Assembly: GCA_900544105.1 (NCBI GenBank)
Contig: UQUC01000038.1
Span: 1-20,667 of the forward strand
Direction of reading: 5' to 3'
DNA from: an uncultured Oscillibacter sp.
Lineage (GTDB): Bacteria; Bacillota; Clostridia; Oscillospirales; Oscillospiraceae
DNA length: 20,667 nucleotides
Positions 13,821 through 20,667 of the stretch are shown piece after piece. Within the stretch, counting starts at the first letter, position 1; each line of letters begins with the position of its first letter. The translations under genes were made by a program, and so were the position numbers. A model generated the notes under the pieces. The model was given only the letters and a program-made list of their open reading frames with translations, did not search any database and had not been told where the DNA came from.

Positions 13821-14468
13821 TCATTCTCCTCGAAGTAGTTTGATACGGGCGGGGATATCCTCCGCCTTGTAGACGGCACTGCCTGCCACCAGCACGTTGG
13901 CTCCGGCGTCGATGCAGGCCTGGCAGGTGTCCGGGGCCACGCCGCCGTCCACCTCCAGCTCGCAGGCGGGATTGCGCTCATTGATGAGCTTGCGGATGGC
14001 GGCTACCTTGGGCATCTGGTCTGCCATGAATTTCTGACCGCCGAAGCCGGGCTCCACGGTCATGACCAGGATCAGCTCAACCTGGTCGATATAGGGCAGG
14101 ACTGCCTCCCAGGTGGTCTTGGGCTTCAGAACGATACCTGCCTTTTTGCCCTTGGCGTGGATCTTGTCGATGGCGGCCTGGATGTTTTCCGGGAAATCCG
14201 CCTCCACATGGACCGTCACCAGATCGGCACCGGCATCGCAGAATTCCTCTACGTACCTCACCGGCTGGGTGATCATCAGGTGTACGTCCAGGAACATATC
14301 CGTGACCTTCCGGATAGACTTCAGCACCGGGATGCCGATGGAGATATTGGGCACGAACACGCCGTCCATCACGTCCACATGGACGTAGTCGGCATCGGCA
14401 ATGCGGTGAATGTCCCTCTCCAGATTCGCAAAATCAGCAGAGAGGATGGACGGAGAAATTTTAATCAT
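13821..14468 (-). CDS. rpe: Ribulose-phosphate 3-epimerase
   Basis: It interconverts ribulose 5-phosphate and xylulose 5-phosphate in the pentose phosphate pathway. The 215-residue TIM barrel is of standard length. The metal and acid-base residues are present: His30, VDVMDG with Asp32 and Asp35, DVHLM with His63, and EVDGG with Asp174. MTVEPGFGGQKF (136-147) is the family signature. The ATG at 14468 has AGAGGT upstream. In many Firmicutes rpe follows rsgA, and that neighbour is absent here. It comes first in a two-gene unit with dcyD, behind a long, GC-rich leader. The pathway also supplies erythrose 4-phosphate for the aromatic operon, but no shared control is evident. Confidence 0.97.
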   Translation of the reverse strand: MIKISPSILSADFANLERDIHRIADADYVHVDVMDGVFVPNISIGIPVLKSIRKVTDMFLDVHLMITQPVRYVEEFCDAGADLVTVHVEADFPENIQAAIDKIHAKGKKAGIVLKPKTTWEAVLPYIDQVELILVMTVEPGFGGQKFMADQMPKVAAIRKLINERNPACELEVDGGVAPDTCQACIDAGANVLVAGSAVYKAEDIPARIKLLRGE

Positions 14469-14702
14469 GGAGATGACCTCTTTTCTCTAAATTTCCGGCG
14501 GCTGGGCCGGAGATGGGGGACATGCTTCGTGGCAGACGGCGGCGGGGACGCATAGGATAGCGCAAGCGGTGTGAGCGTCCCCATCGATACGCCCCGCAGC
14601 GTCCGCCCTCGGGTCTGACGCCGCCGCTTTTCAGATAGGAGGCCGGCGGCAGCGCCGGCCTCCATTAGGGCGAAAAACATCTGCGATTCCGATGACTGTT
14701 TT
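14469..14702 (-). other. Long, hairpin-rich untranslated leader of rpe
   Basis: No gene is supported here, although open frames exist. If the promoter at 14710-14738 is right, rpe has a leader of about 235 nt. It contains a perfect 11-bp stem, GGAGGCCGGCG/CGCCGGCCTCC, with a GCAG loop (14638-14663). It also has an 8-bp pair, GGGGACGC/GCGTCCCC, and a 6-bp TCCGGC/GCCGGA pair nearer the gene. None carries a U-tract. I see no T-box or known riboswitch signature. It could be a regulatory RNA or a GC-rich dispersed repeat. Confidence 0.4.
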
Positions 14703-14709
14703 CAGCCAT

Positions 14710-14738
14710 AGTGTAGCAGACATGGACGGCAAAAGCAA
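14710..14738 (-). promoter_or_regulatory. Candidate promoter of rpe-dcyD
   Basis: TTGCTT (14738-14733), a 17-nt spacer and TACACT (14715-14710), preceded by TGC as an extended -10. The -35 matches the consensus at only three of six positions. It faces away from the glycosyltransferase promoter. Confidence 0.5.
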
Positions 14739-14773
14739 CGCCGGGAGGAAAATTTATGCCACCGCTCCTTTTA

Positions 14774-14802
14774 TTGACCAACGATGGCACCTATGCTATA
14801 AT
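14774..14802 (+). promoter_or_regulatory. Extended -10 SigA promoter of the glycosyltransferase gene
   Basis: TTGACC (14774-14779), a 17-nt spacer and TATAAT (14797-14802), with TGC directly before the -10. Transcription should start near 14809, which excludes the upstream in-frame ATG at 14811 as the start codon and gives a leader of about 23 nt. Confidence 0.85.
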
Positions 14803-14831
14803 TACCCTGTATGAAGGAAAGGAGGCGGCTT

Positions 14832-15845
14832 ATGCCCGCTATTTCTGTGATCGTACCGGTCTATCAGGCGGAAGCGCTGCTGCCCCAGTGTGTAGAGAGC
14901 GTTTTGGCCCAGACTTTTTCCGATTGGGAGCTGCTGCTGATCGACGATGGCAGCCGGGATGGTTCTCCGGCCCTGTGCGACGGCTACGCTGCGAAAGATC
15001 CCCGCATTCGCGTGTTCCACAAGCCCAACGGCGGCGTGTCCACCGCCCGGAATCTGGGATTGGAGCAGGCCACGGGACCGTATATCGCCTTTTTGGACGC
15101 CGACGACGCCTTTGAGCCGGCGGCGCTGGAGACCTTGTGGTATCTCCGGGAAAAGGCCGGGGCGGACAGTGCCGGCTGTGCACATTACAATGTAACGCCG
15201 GACGGAACACAGCGGACGGAGCTGCTGCTGCCAAAGGGCATCTACGAGGAGACCGGCATACGGGAGAACATTCTCTGGCCTCTGGCGGGGGACCGGCTCC
15301 AGCCGCCGATGTTTAACGGCTTCATCTGGCGGTTTCTCTTTGACACCGCTATCCTCCGGGATAACGCCATTACCTTTGAGGGGGCGTATCTGGAGGATGA
15401 GCTGTTTCTGATGGAATATTTCGCCAATGTGCACCGCCTCGCTGTGACGGACAAGCCCCTGTACCGCTATCTGGAAAACCCCGCCTCTGCCACCCATCGC
15501 TACATGCGGGATTATCCGGCAGTATTCGCCCGCTTTTTGGAGCGAAAAGCGGAGATCGTGGAGAAATACGGCCTTGACGCCGCCCGCCCCCAGTGGCGGG
15601 CCAACACTGTGTGGGCAGGGTTGCTGATCGCCGTGGGCAACGAGTATGTAAAAAGCAATCCGAAATCCGTCCGGGAAAAGCGGAAGGCCGTGGAATCCCT
15701 CTGTGCCCAGCCGGAGTTTGCGAAAGCCATCCGGGAACTGCGCCCCAAGGGGTTGGGCCGCAATAAGCAGATCGTGGCGGATCTCATCGGCAGCGGCCGG
15801 TTCGGTGCGCTGACGGCGCTGTACCGCCTGAAAAATCATATGTAA
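14832..15845 (+). CDS. Family 2 glycosyltransferase
   Basis: This 337-residue protein has a GT-A fold of the kind that adds single sugars from nucleotide-sugar donors to cell-surface polysaccharides. ISVIVPVYQAEALLPQCVES (4-23) is the classical N-terminus. DDGS (38-41) helps bind the nucleotide, DADD (89-92) is the metal-binding DxD-type motif, and LEDELF supplies the likely acidic base. There is no membrane segment, so it is cytosolic or loosely bound. The start at 14832 is chosen because AAAGGAGG lies 6 nt upstream; an in-frame ATG at 14811 falls at the predicted transcription start. The next gene follows after 9 nt and is a ligase/polymerase-like membrane protein, so both probably work on one surface glycan. 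Donor and acceptor are unknown. Confidence 0.93.
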   Translation: MPAISVIVPVYQAEALLPQCVESVLAQTFSDWELLLIDDGSRDGSPALCDGYAAKDPRIRVFHKPNGGVSTARNLGLEQATGPYIAFLDADDAFEPAALETLWYLREKAGADSAGCAHYNVTPDGTQRTELLLPKGIYEETGIRENILWPLAGDRLQPPMFNGFIWRFLFDTAILRDNAITFEGAYLEDELFLMEYFANVHRLAVTDKPLYRYLENPASATHRYMRDYPAVFARFLERKAEIVEKYGLDAARPQWRANTVWAGLLIAVGNEYVKSNPKSVREKRKAVESLCAQPEFAKAIRELRPKGLGRNKQIVADLIGSGRFGALTALYRLKNHM

Positions 15846-15854
15846 GGAGCAATT

Positions 15855-17369
15855 ATGACACTTTGGCAAACCAGCCTGACCTATCAGATATGGGTCTGGC
15901 TTTGCGATGTCTATGAGGACAGCACTCTCCACCGTTTTCTGGCGGCAGCCGGCCGCTGGTGCAGCGGACAGATCGAGGAGAGCCGCATTCTGCGGCCGTT
16001 ATGCCGGGAGGGGATCGTGGCCCGGTCCTGGAAGGATAGCTTCCTGTGCCGGGTGCTCAGTGCCCTGGTAAACCTGCCGGGGACACTGCTCCACGCCTGG
16101 TACAAAGCGTGGCATCTGACCTTTGAGGACAGCTTTTTCGCACGACTGGCCTTTGACGTGGGGGACAGTGCCTCCATTGCTCAGTTCTGGTGCATCGCGG
16201 CGCTGTGGTGCATCCCATACGAGCGCTGGAACAACGCATATAGCTTTATGACCGGCGTTTTGCTGTTGTTGCTGTTTTACGCCGGGGCTATGCGGACGGG
16301 CCGACGTCTGGATGTGGCCCGGATCGGCTTCTATCCGGCGCTGATGCTGGCCGCCGTGACGCTGGCCGTGACCTTCTCCTATGCGCCGGGGCTGTCCGCC
16401 CGGTTTTTGATCTACCATGTGTCGGCAGCGCTGCTGGTGGTCATCACCGTCAGTGCCGTGCGGAATGGGGAGGACCTGAAGCGGCTGTGTGCCGGGGCGG
16501 CGGTCTGTGTGGGCACAACAGGCGCTTACGGTATTGTCCAGCGAATTCAGGGCGTGAAAGTGAATCCCTCCTATGTGGATCTGAAGGTCAACGCCGGTAT
16601 GCCGGGGCGGGTCTTTTCCATTTTCGACAATCCAAACACCTTCGCTCAAGTGCTTTTACTGCTGCTGCCTTTGGTGCTGGCCCTGTTCCTTACAGCGAAG
16701 CACTGGCAGTGGAAGGTCATCTGCGCCGGTATCTTCTGCGTGGGCGGCATGGCCATGGCTATGACCTATTCCCGGGCAAGCTGGGTGGGGCTGGCTGTCG
16801 CTATGGCGGTATTTGTATTCCTCTGGAAACCGAAACTGATCCCCGCCTTTATCCTGCTGTGCGTGTTGGCGGTACCCTTCCTGCCCACCACAGTGCTGAA
16901 CCGCATCCTCACCATTACCAACACGGCGGATTCTTCCACCTCCAGCCGGGTATCTCTTTACAAGGCGGCCATTGAGGTCATCCGCCGTTCCCCCCTCACC
17001 GGAGCGGGCCTCGGTACTGCCGCTACCCAGGCATACATCCGGGAGTTCAACCTGTATCACGACAAGGCGCCCTTTGTCCACTCCCACAACTTTTATCTGG
17101 AGGTTTGGATCCAGATGGGTCTGCTGGGCGTCACCGGTTTTGTGGGTTCTATGCTGTGGAACATCAAAAACGCCGCCCGGACGGTCCGGCATAGCGGCCC
17201 CTCCGTGGGGAGAACGGTAGCTGCCGCCGCTGCGTCTGCCATGTGCGGCGCGATGGTTTGCGGTCTGGCGGATTTCCTGTGGAACTATCCCCGCGTGCTG
17301 GTCATTTTCTGGTTCACCTTCGCTATGGCCATCGCCGGCGTCAAGGTCTGCACGGAAGAAGCAAAGTAA
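15855..17369 (+). CDS. O-antigen ligase / Wzy-like membrane protein
   Basis: This 504-residue protein has a soluble-looking N-terminal stretch of about 110 residues, rich in Trp and charged residues, then about ten hydrophobic segments. The long loop holds FSIFDNPNTFAQ, SRASWVGLAVA, SRVSLYKAAIEVIRRSPLTG and VHSHNFYLEVWIQMGLLG; the last three together are typical of the O-antigen ligase family (PF04932). Family members polymerise glycans or transfer them to a lipid or protein carrier outside the membrane. In a Gram-positive cell the likely product is a capsule, exopolysaccharide or teichoic-like polymer. The ATG follows AAGGAG by 5 nt and lies 9 nt after the glycosyltransferase gene. A strong terminator ends the pair. 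Two genes are few for a polysaccharide locus, so partners should lie elsewhere. Confidence 0.85.
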   Translation: MTLWQTSLTYQIWVWLCDVYEDSTLHRFLAAAGRWCSGQIEESRILRPLCREGIVARSWKDSFLCRVLSALVNLPGTLLHAWYKAWHLTFEDSFFARLAFDVGDSASIAQFWCIAALWCIPYERWNNAYSFMTGVLLLLLFYAGAMRTGRRLDVARIGFYPALMLAAVTLAVTFSYAPGLSARFLIYHVSAALLVVITVSAVRNGEDLKRLCAGAAVCVGTTGAYGIVQRIQGVKVNPSYVDLKVNAGMPGRVFSIFDNPNTFAQVLLLLLPLVLALFLTAKHWQWKVICAGIFCVGGMAMAMTYSRASWVGLAVAMAVFVFLWKPKLIPAFILLCVLAVPFLPTTVLNRILTITNTADSSTSSRVSLYKAAIEVIRRSPLTGAGLGTAATQAYIREFNLYHDKAPFVHSHNFYLEVWIQMGLLGVTGFVGSMLWNIKNAARTVRHSGPSVGRTVAAAAASAMCGAMVCGLADFLWNYPRVLVIFWFTFAMAIAGVKVCTEEAK

Positions 17370-17374
17370 ATGAT

Positions 17375-17420
17375 AAAAACGTTCGCCGTATGGACCTCCA
17401 TACGGCGAACGTTTGTTTTT
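17375..17420. terminator. Strong bidirectional terminator between convergent genes
   Basis: AAACGTTCGCCGTATGGA (17377-17394) and its exact complement (17397-17414) form an 18-nt inverted repeat, about 16 bp once a loop is left. The plus strand continues TTTGTTTTT; the minus strand continues CGTTTTTATC. It serves both the polysaccharide pair and the radical SAM gene, whose stop codon it touches. Confidence 0.93.
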
Positions 17421-18312
17421 AGAGAGCGCTGCCCTGAATCAAATCATCTCTCAGAAACGCCTGATGGATGGCGTTCAGTACGCGCTTTTTGTCCCCACTC
17501 CACAGAGGGGCCAGCAAGTCCCGCTTCGCGCCGTCCCCGGTGAGGCGGTGGATGACTGTTTCCGGTGGAAGATTCCGCAGGCACAGTTCCAGAATGGAGA
17601 TATATTCCTCCAAATCCAGCGTCTGTACTCGGCCTGCCTGCCACTCCGCTGCCAGATCCGTGTTCCGGAGAACATGGAGCAGATGGAGCTTGATGCCATC
17701 CGCTCCGCTTTGACCGATGTAGCGGGCGGTCTCCGCCATCATTTCCGGTGTTTCACCGGGAAGCCCCAAGATCTGATGGACAACGACCGTCACGCCGATG
17801 GATTTCAGGTCCTTCACCGCCTGGTCAAATACCGGCAGGTCATAGCCCCGGCGGAGATATCGGGCGCTTTCCGGGTGGATCGTCTGCAAGCCCAACTCCA
17901 CCCACACCGGCTTGACGCGATTCAGCTCCTCCAATAGGCACAGAATGTCCGGCCCCAGGCAGTCCGGCCGGGTGGCGACAGATAAGATCACCACATCCTC
18001 CGGTGCCATGGCAGCCTGATACAAGGCCCGCAGGCGGTCCGCGTCCCCGTAGGTGTTGGTGAAGGACTGGAAGTAGGCGATGTATTTCGCATCGGCTCCG
18101 GACTTGGCGGCTACCCGCAGCTTGGCGGCGGCCAACTGGTCCGGGATGGCTCCGGCCTCCGCGAACGCACCTGCGCCGTCGCAGAAAATACAGCCGCGCG
18201 TGTCCAGCGTTCCGTCCCGGTTGGGGCAGGAACACCCGGAGGAAAGAGCCAGTTTATAGACCTTGCAGCCGTATTCCGTCTTTAGTCGGGAGTTCAGGTC
18301 ATTCCAGTACAT
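17419..18312 (-). CDS. TIGR01212-type radical SAM protein (YhcC-like)
   Basis: This 297-residue protein belongs to the YhcC-like radical SAM family, whose reaction has not, to my knowledge, been firmly established. The N-terminus reads GCSCPNRDGTLDTRGCIFC, with Cys29, Cys41 and Cys44 as probable ligands of the 4Fe-4S cluster. This wide C-x11-C-x2-C spacing replaces the common CxxxCxxC. Further family stretches are YFQSFTNTYG, SVATRPDC, WVELGLQT, HPES, VVHQILGLPGETPEMM and KLHLLHVLRNTDL. The barrel appears complete. The ATG at 18312 lies one base after the stop of the small gene upstream, so the two are co-transcribed. The gene ends at the bidirectional terminator. Confidence 0.92.
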   Translation of the reverse strand: MYWNDLNSRLKTEYGCKVYKLALSSGCSCPNRDGTLDTRGCIFCDGAGAFAEAGAIPDQLAAAKLRVAAKSGADAKYIAYFQSFTNTYGDADRLRALYQAAMAPEDVVILSVATRPDCLGPDILCLLEELNRVKPVWVELGLQTIHPESARYLRRGYDLPVFDQAVKDLKSIGVTVVVHQILGLPGETPEMMAETARYIGQSGADGIKLHLLHVLRNTDLAAEWQAGRVQTLDLEEYISILELCLRNLPPETVIHRLTGDGAKRDLLAPLWSGDKKRVLNAIHQAFLRDDLIQGSAL

Positions 18313-18313
18313 A

Positions 18314-18610
18314 TCATTCCGCTTTGGGGGCGGGATAGGGGATGGAATAGGGCTGGCTGCCCCGCTCCGCCAGCTTTTGCTCCAGCCACGCCTTCACCTG
18401 CTCCACGCCCTCCTCCGTCCACGGGAAGGTCTGGGTTTCCACATCCTTGGCCAGCTCGAAGCTGGTGTTCTCGTAGACCCAGACGGTGAGAGTGCCCTTT
18501 CCATCCGTCCAGCCTTCTCGCTGGAAACGGTAGCGGAAGGTGCCGATGCTGCCGGGGTAAATGGCGGCTTTTGTGAAGAAGGCCACATTCAGATGATCGA
18601 ACTGTCCCAT
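18314..18610 (-). CDS. Small unknown protein co-transcribed with the radical SAM gene
   Basis: I do not recognise this 98-residue protein. It opens MGQFDHLNVAFFTKAAIYPG and is rich in aromatic residues, with no membrane segment, signal peptide or cysteine. The pattern suggests beta strands (GTFRYRFQREGW, KGTLTVWVYENTSFEL) followed by a helix (TEEGVEQVKAWLEQKLAERG) and a proline-rich tail. It is probably real: GAGGT lies ahead of the ATG, a good promoter lies upstream, and the radical SAM gene starts one base after its stop. A role as a partner or substrate-binding factor of that enzyme is possible but unproven. Confidence 0.8.
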   Translation of the reverse strand: MGQFDHLNVAFFTKAAIYPGSIGTFRYRFQREGWTDGKGTLTVWVYENTSFELAKDVETQTFPWTEEGVEQVKAWLEQKLAERGSQPYSIPYPAPKAE

Positions 18611-18657
18611 GATTACCTCGTTTTCCCGCTCTGCGGCGTCCTGATTTTTTCCTCAGC

Positions 18658-18686
18658 AGTATAACATACTTTAACGGGGTCCGCAA
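18658..18686 (-). promoter_or_regulatory. Promoter of the small-protein / radical SAM operon
   Basis: TTGCGG (18686-18681), a 17-nt spacer and TATACT (18663-18658) on the minus strand. Transcription should start near 18651, about 40 nt before the ATG. The -35 lies only 6 nt from that of the divergent phosphoesterase promoter. Confidence 0.75.
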
Positions 18687-18692
18687 CAGCCC

Positions 18693-18721
18693 TTGCGCCG
18701 GTGAAAAAAACAGGGTATACT
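18693..18721 (+). promoter_or_regulatory. Promoter of the phosphoesterase gene
   Basis: TTGCGC (18693-18698), a 17-nt spacer and TATACT (18716-18721) on the plus strand. Transcription should start near 18728, about 33 nt before the ATG at 18761. It is back to back with the promoter of the small-protein operon. Confidence 0.75.
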
Positions 18722-18760
18722 GTTTATGATTATAAATATGCCACATAAAAGGAGACTGCC

Positions 18761-19231
18761 ATGAACATTCTGGTGCTTTCGGATTCCCACGGAAATATAT
18801 CCAATATGGAAGAGGCGGTGGAGCGGGAAAAGCCCGATATGATCCTCCATCTGGGGGACTGTTGGCGGGACGCGGAGCGGCTGGCGGAGCGGTATCCGGA
18901 CATTCCCATGGAGCACGTTCCCGGAAATTGTGACTGCCGTCCGGAGGAGCCGGCGGAAAAACTGCTGTTTTTAGGGGACTGCCGTGTGCTGATCTGCCAC
19001 GGCCACACCTGTGGCGTGAAAACATCCCTGCTGACAGCGGGCTTGAAGGCAGAGCAGGACCATTTAGATGCCTTTCTGTTTGGCCATACCCACAAGCCTT
19101 TGGTGGACAAGCGGGGCAGAACACTGTTCCTGAATCCGGGAACTGTGGGCAAGGGCCTGCGGCCCACCTACGGTGTATTAACGGTAGAGGGAGACCGGAT
19201 CGATGGTCGGACCGTGTTTTTGGATATCTAA
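18761..19231 (+). CDS. YfcE/MJ0936-family metallophosphoesterase
   Basis: This 156-residue cytosolic phosphodiesterase has the complete calcineurin-like metal centre: DSHGN (8-12) with Asp8 and His10, GD (32-33), GNCD (56-59) with Asn57, CHGHTCG (79-85) with His80, and GHTHKP (108-113). The length fits the short YfcE/MJ0936 type, whose members cleave model phosphodiesters; the natural substrate is unknown. In Firmicutes such genes often sit next to the XTP pyrophosphatase gene, which is not present here. The start follows AAAGGAG by 7 nt and has its own promoter. A 2',3'-cyclic phosphodiesterase role is possible but not shown by the sequence. Confidence 0.92.
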   Translation: MNILVLSDSHGNISNMEEAVEREKPDMILHLGDCWRDAERLAERYPDIPMEHVPGNCDCRPEEPAEKLLFLGDCRVLICHGHTCGVKTSLLTAGLKAEQDHLDAFLFGHTHKPLVDKRGRTLFLNPGTVGKGLRPTYGVLTVEGDRIDGRTVFLDI

Positions 19232-19300
19232 ATATAAAACCTATAAATGCAGCAGGTAAAAATATAAGTAAAATTGATATCTAAAAGTGCATTTTTTAAT

Positions 19301-19329
19301 TTTACAAAGGTCAACCTATCTGCTAAAAT
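19301..19329 (+). promoter_or_regulatory. Extended -10 promoter of the CofE-like gene
   Basis: TTTACA (19301-19306), a 17-nt spacer and TAAAAT (19324-19329), with TGC before the -10. Transcription should begin near 19336, inside the longer open frame, which supports the later start codon at 19409. The leader ends with the hairpin GCCGCCA/TGGCGGC (19379-19394), immediately ahead of the ribosome site. Confidence 0.75.
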
Positions 19330-19408
19330 GAATAGGCTGGGGCAAAAGGCCCTGTGCTTGAAGCTAAAATCATGTGTGCCGCCATGTGGCGGCGGATTGG
19401 AGTTATTT

Positions 19409-20611
19409 ATGAGCCGTATGGTCGGTACTGTTTCCCGGGGCGTCCGGGCGCCTATTATCCGTAGCGGCGACGATCTGGTGGAGATCGTCACCAAGTCCGT
19501 TTTGGAGGCTGCCGCCCAGCCGGAGGATGGCTTTGCCATCCGGGACCGGGACGTAGTGGCCATGACCGAGGCTATCGTGGCCCGTGCTCAGGGCAACTAC
19601 GCCTCCGTGGACGATATTGCCGCCGATGTAAAGGAAAAGCTGGGCGGTGAAACGGTGGGCGTTATTTTCCCCATCCTCAGCCGTAACCGCTTCGCTGTCT
19701 GTCTGCGGGGCATTGCCAAGGGCGCGAAGAAGATCGTCCTCATGCTGAGCTATCCCTCCGACGAGGTGGGCAACCACCTGATCGATCCGGATGTGATGGA
19801 CGAAAAGGGCGTGGACCCCTACCGGGACGTGCTGACCCTGGAAAAATACCGGGAGCTGTTCGGCTATACCGTGCACCCCTTCACCGGTGTGGACTATGTG
19901 GCCTACTACATGGACCTGATCCGGGACTGCGGCGCAGAGGTGGAGGTCATCTTCGCCAATGACGCCAAGGCCATCCTGCCCTATACCAAGAATGTCATCA
20001 ACTGCGACATCCACACCCGCAAGCGCACCAAGCGCCGCCTGATCGCCGCCGGTGCGGAAAAGGTGTTCTCTCTGGACGAGATCCTCACCGCCCCTGTCAA
20101 CGGCAGCGGCTACAATGAAAACTACGGACTGCTGGGTACCAACAAGGCTACCGAGGATACGGTGAAACTGTTCCCCCGCGACTGCCAGGGGCTGGTGGAG
20201 GCTATTCAGAAGAAGCTGTATGACGCCACCGGCAAGCACGTGGAGGTCATGGTCTATGGCGACGGCGCCTTCAAGGACCCCGTGGGCAAGATCTGGGAGT
20301 TGGCGGACCCTGTGGTGTCCCCCGCCTACACCGCCGGCCTGGAGGGTACTCCCAACGAGCTGAAGCTGAAGTATCTGGCGGACAACGATTTCGCCAGTCT
20401 GGACGGCGAGGAGCTGCGGCAGGCCATCAAGGGCCGCATCGCCGCTAAGGACGGCAGCTCTCTGGTGGGCAACATGGTCTCCGAGGGCACTACCCCCCGC
20501 CGCCTGACGGACCTGATCGGCTCCCTGTGCGACCTGACCTCCGGCTCTGGCGACAAGGGTACCCCCATCGTCTACATTCAGGGCTATTTCGACAACTACA
20601 CCAACGACTGA
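19409..20611 (+). CDS. F420-0:gamma-glutamyl ligase family (CofE-like) protein
   Basis: This 400-residue protein (MSRMVGTVSRGVRAPIIRSG...) resembles the CofE/FbiB-N ligase family (PF01996). That family adds glutamate to coenzyme F420 in archaea and actinobacteria. Supporting stretches are the early RDRDVVAMTEAIVARAQGNY and the middle part with NDAKAILPYTKNVINCD. It is longer than archaeal CofE (about 250 residues), with an extra C-terminal part ending GTPIVYIQGYFDNYTND. No F420 gene is nearby, and the host type is not known to make F420, so the glutamyl acceptor is probably different. I chose the ATG at 19409 because TTGGAG lies 6 nt upstream and the promoter ends at 19329; the open frame extends up to 19274 but that part lacks support. 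Confidence 0.8.
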   Translation: MSRMVGTVSRGVRAPIIRSGDDLVEIVTKSVLEAAAQPEDGFAIRDRDVVAMTEAIVARAQGNYASVDDIAADVKEKLGGETVGVIFPILSRNRFAVCLRGIAKGAKKIVLMLSYPSDEVGNHLIDPDVMDEKGVDPYRDVLTLEKYRELFGYTVHPFTGVDYVAYYMDLIRDCGAEVEVIFANDAKAILPYTKNVINCDIHTRKRTKRRLIAAGAEKVFSLDEILTAPVNGSGYNENYGLLGTNKATEDTVKLFPRDCQGLVEAIQKKLYDATGKHVEVMVYGDGAFKDPVGKIWELADPVVSPAYTAGLEGTPNELKLKYLADNDFASLDGEELRQAIKGRIAAKDGSSLVGNMVSEGTTPRRLTDLIGSLCDLTSGSGDKGTPIVYIQGYFDNYTND

Positions 20612-20621
20612 GAAGTCAAAA

Positions 20622-20665
20622 CCTCCGGCTAAGCCGGAGGCTTGAGTAAGCCCTATAAGGGCTTT
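20622..20665 (+). terminator. Tandem hairpins after the CofE-like gene
   Basis: CCTCCGG-CTAAG-CCGGAGG (20622-20640) is followed by AAGCCC-TATAA-GGGCTT (20648-20664) and TAT at the edge of the window. The first hairpin lacks a U-tract; the second has a short one that may continue outside. They probably end transcription of this gene, but such paired hairpins can also be dispersed repeats. Confidence 0.6.
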
Positions 20666-20667
20666 AT

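Noticed and set aside
14465..14680. A 71-residue minus-strand open frame between the rpe promoter and rpe
   Set aside because: It spans strong GC hairpins, overlaps the rpe start, has no clear ribosome site, and its Arg/Ser/Pro-rich sequence does not look like a protein.
14811..14831. Upstream ATG of the glycosyltransferase
   Set aside because: It lies at the predicted transcription start, and its extra codons contain the AAAGGAGG that serves the ATG at 14832.
19274..19408. Longer N-terminus for the CofE-like protein
   Set aside because: The stretch is AT-rich, contains a good promoter, and has no ribosome site at its start; TTGGAG 6 nt ahead of 19409 fixes the start.

Overview
The window looks like a piece of a GC-rich Clostridia chromosome, most likely a gut Oscillospiraceae relative (Flavonifractor, Oscillibacter or Dysosmobacter type). 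The grounds are the protein families (type II dehydroquinase, Thermotoga-type DAHP synthase, AroE-AroK fusion, a c-di-AMP receptor of the DarA/PstA type), AGGAGG ribosome sites and SigA-like promoters. No phage, insertion sequence, CRISPR array, tRNA or rRNA gene was seen. The genus is an inference.

Layout. Positions 64-14468 are read from the minus strand. In transcription order they hold rpe-dcyD (a pentose-phosphate epimerase and a PLP enzyme), a repeat-rich gap, recR, the aromatic operon aroF-tyrA-aroB-aroA-aroC-pheA-aroEK-aroQ (11524 down to 3524), and two MATE efflux genes. The second MATE gene reads in frame into a c-di-AMP receptor domain. Positions 14832-17369 (plus) hold a glycosyltransferase and an O-antigen-ligase-like membrane protein, closed by a strong bidirectional terminator. 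Positions 17419-18610 (minus) hold a small unknown protein and a TIGR01212-type radical SAM protein. Positions 18761-20611 (plus) hold a YfcE/MJ0936-type phosphoesterase and a CofE-like ligase.

The aromatic operon is complete. It encodes all seven steps from erythrose 4-phosphate and PEP to chorismate, then chorismate mutase, prephenate dehydratase and prephenate dehydrogenase. Only the aminotransferase for Phe and Tyr is missing. Five of the seven gene junctions are 4-nt overlaps (ATGA, TTGA or GTGA), so translation is probably coupled from end to end.

The most interesting signal lies upstream of this operon. After a SigA-like promoter comes a short open frame, MTSAMFFTYYYFTMHA, with a Phe/Tyr codon cluster. 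It overlaps a hairpin whose 3' side can instead pair with the 5' arm of a strong U6 terminator just ahead of aroF. This is the full architecture of ribosome-mediated attenuation, as in the enteric pheA leader. The usual Firmicutes device here would be a T-box, and none is visible. The second notable signal is the MATE-DarA in-frame fusion, which carries an intact internal ribosome site at the junction.
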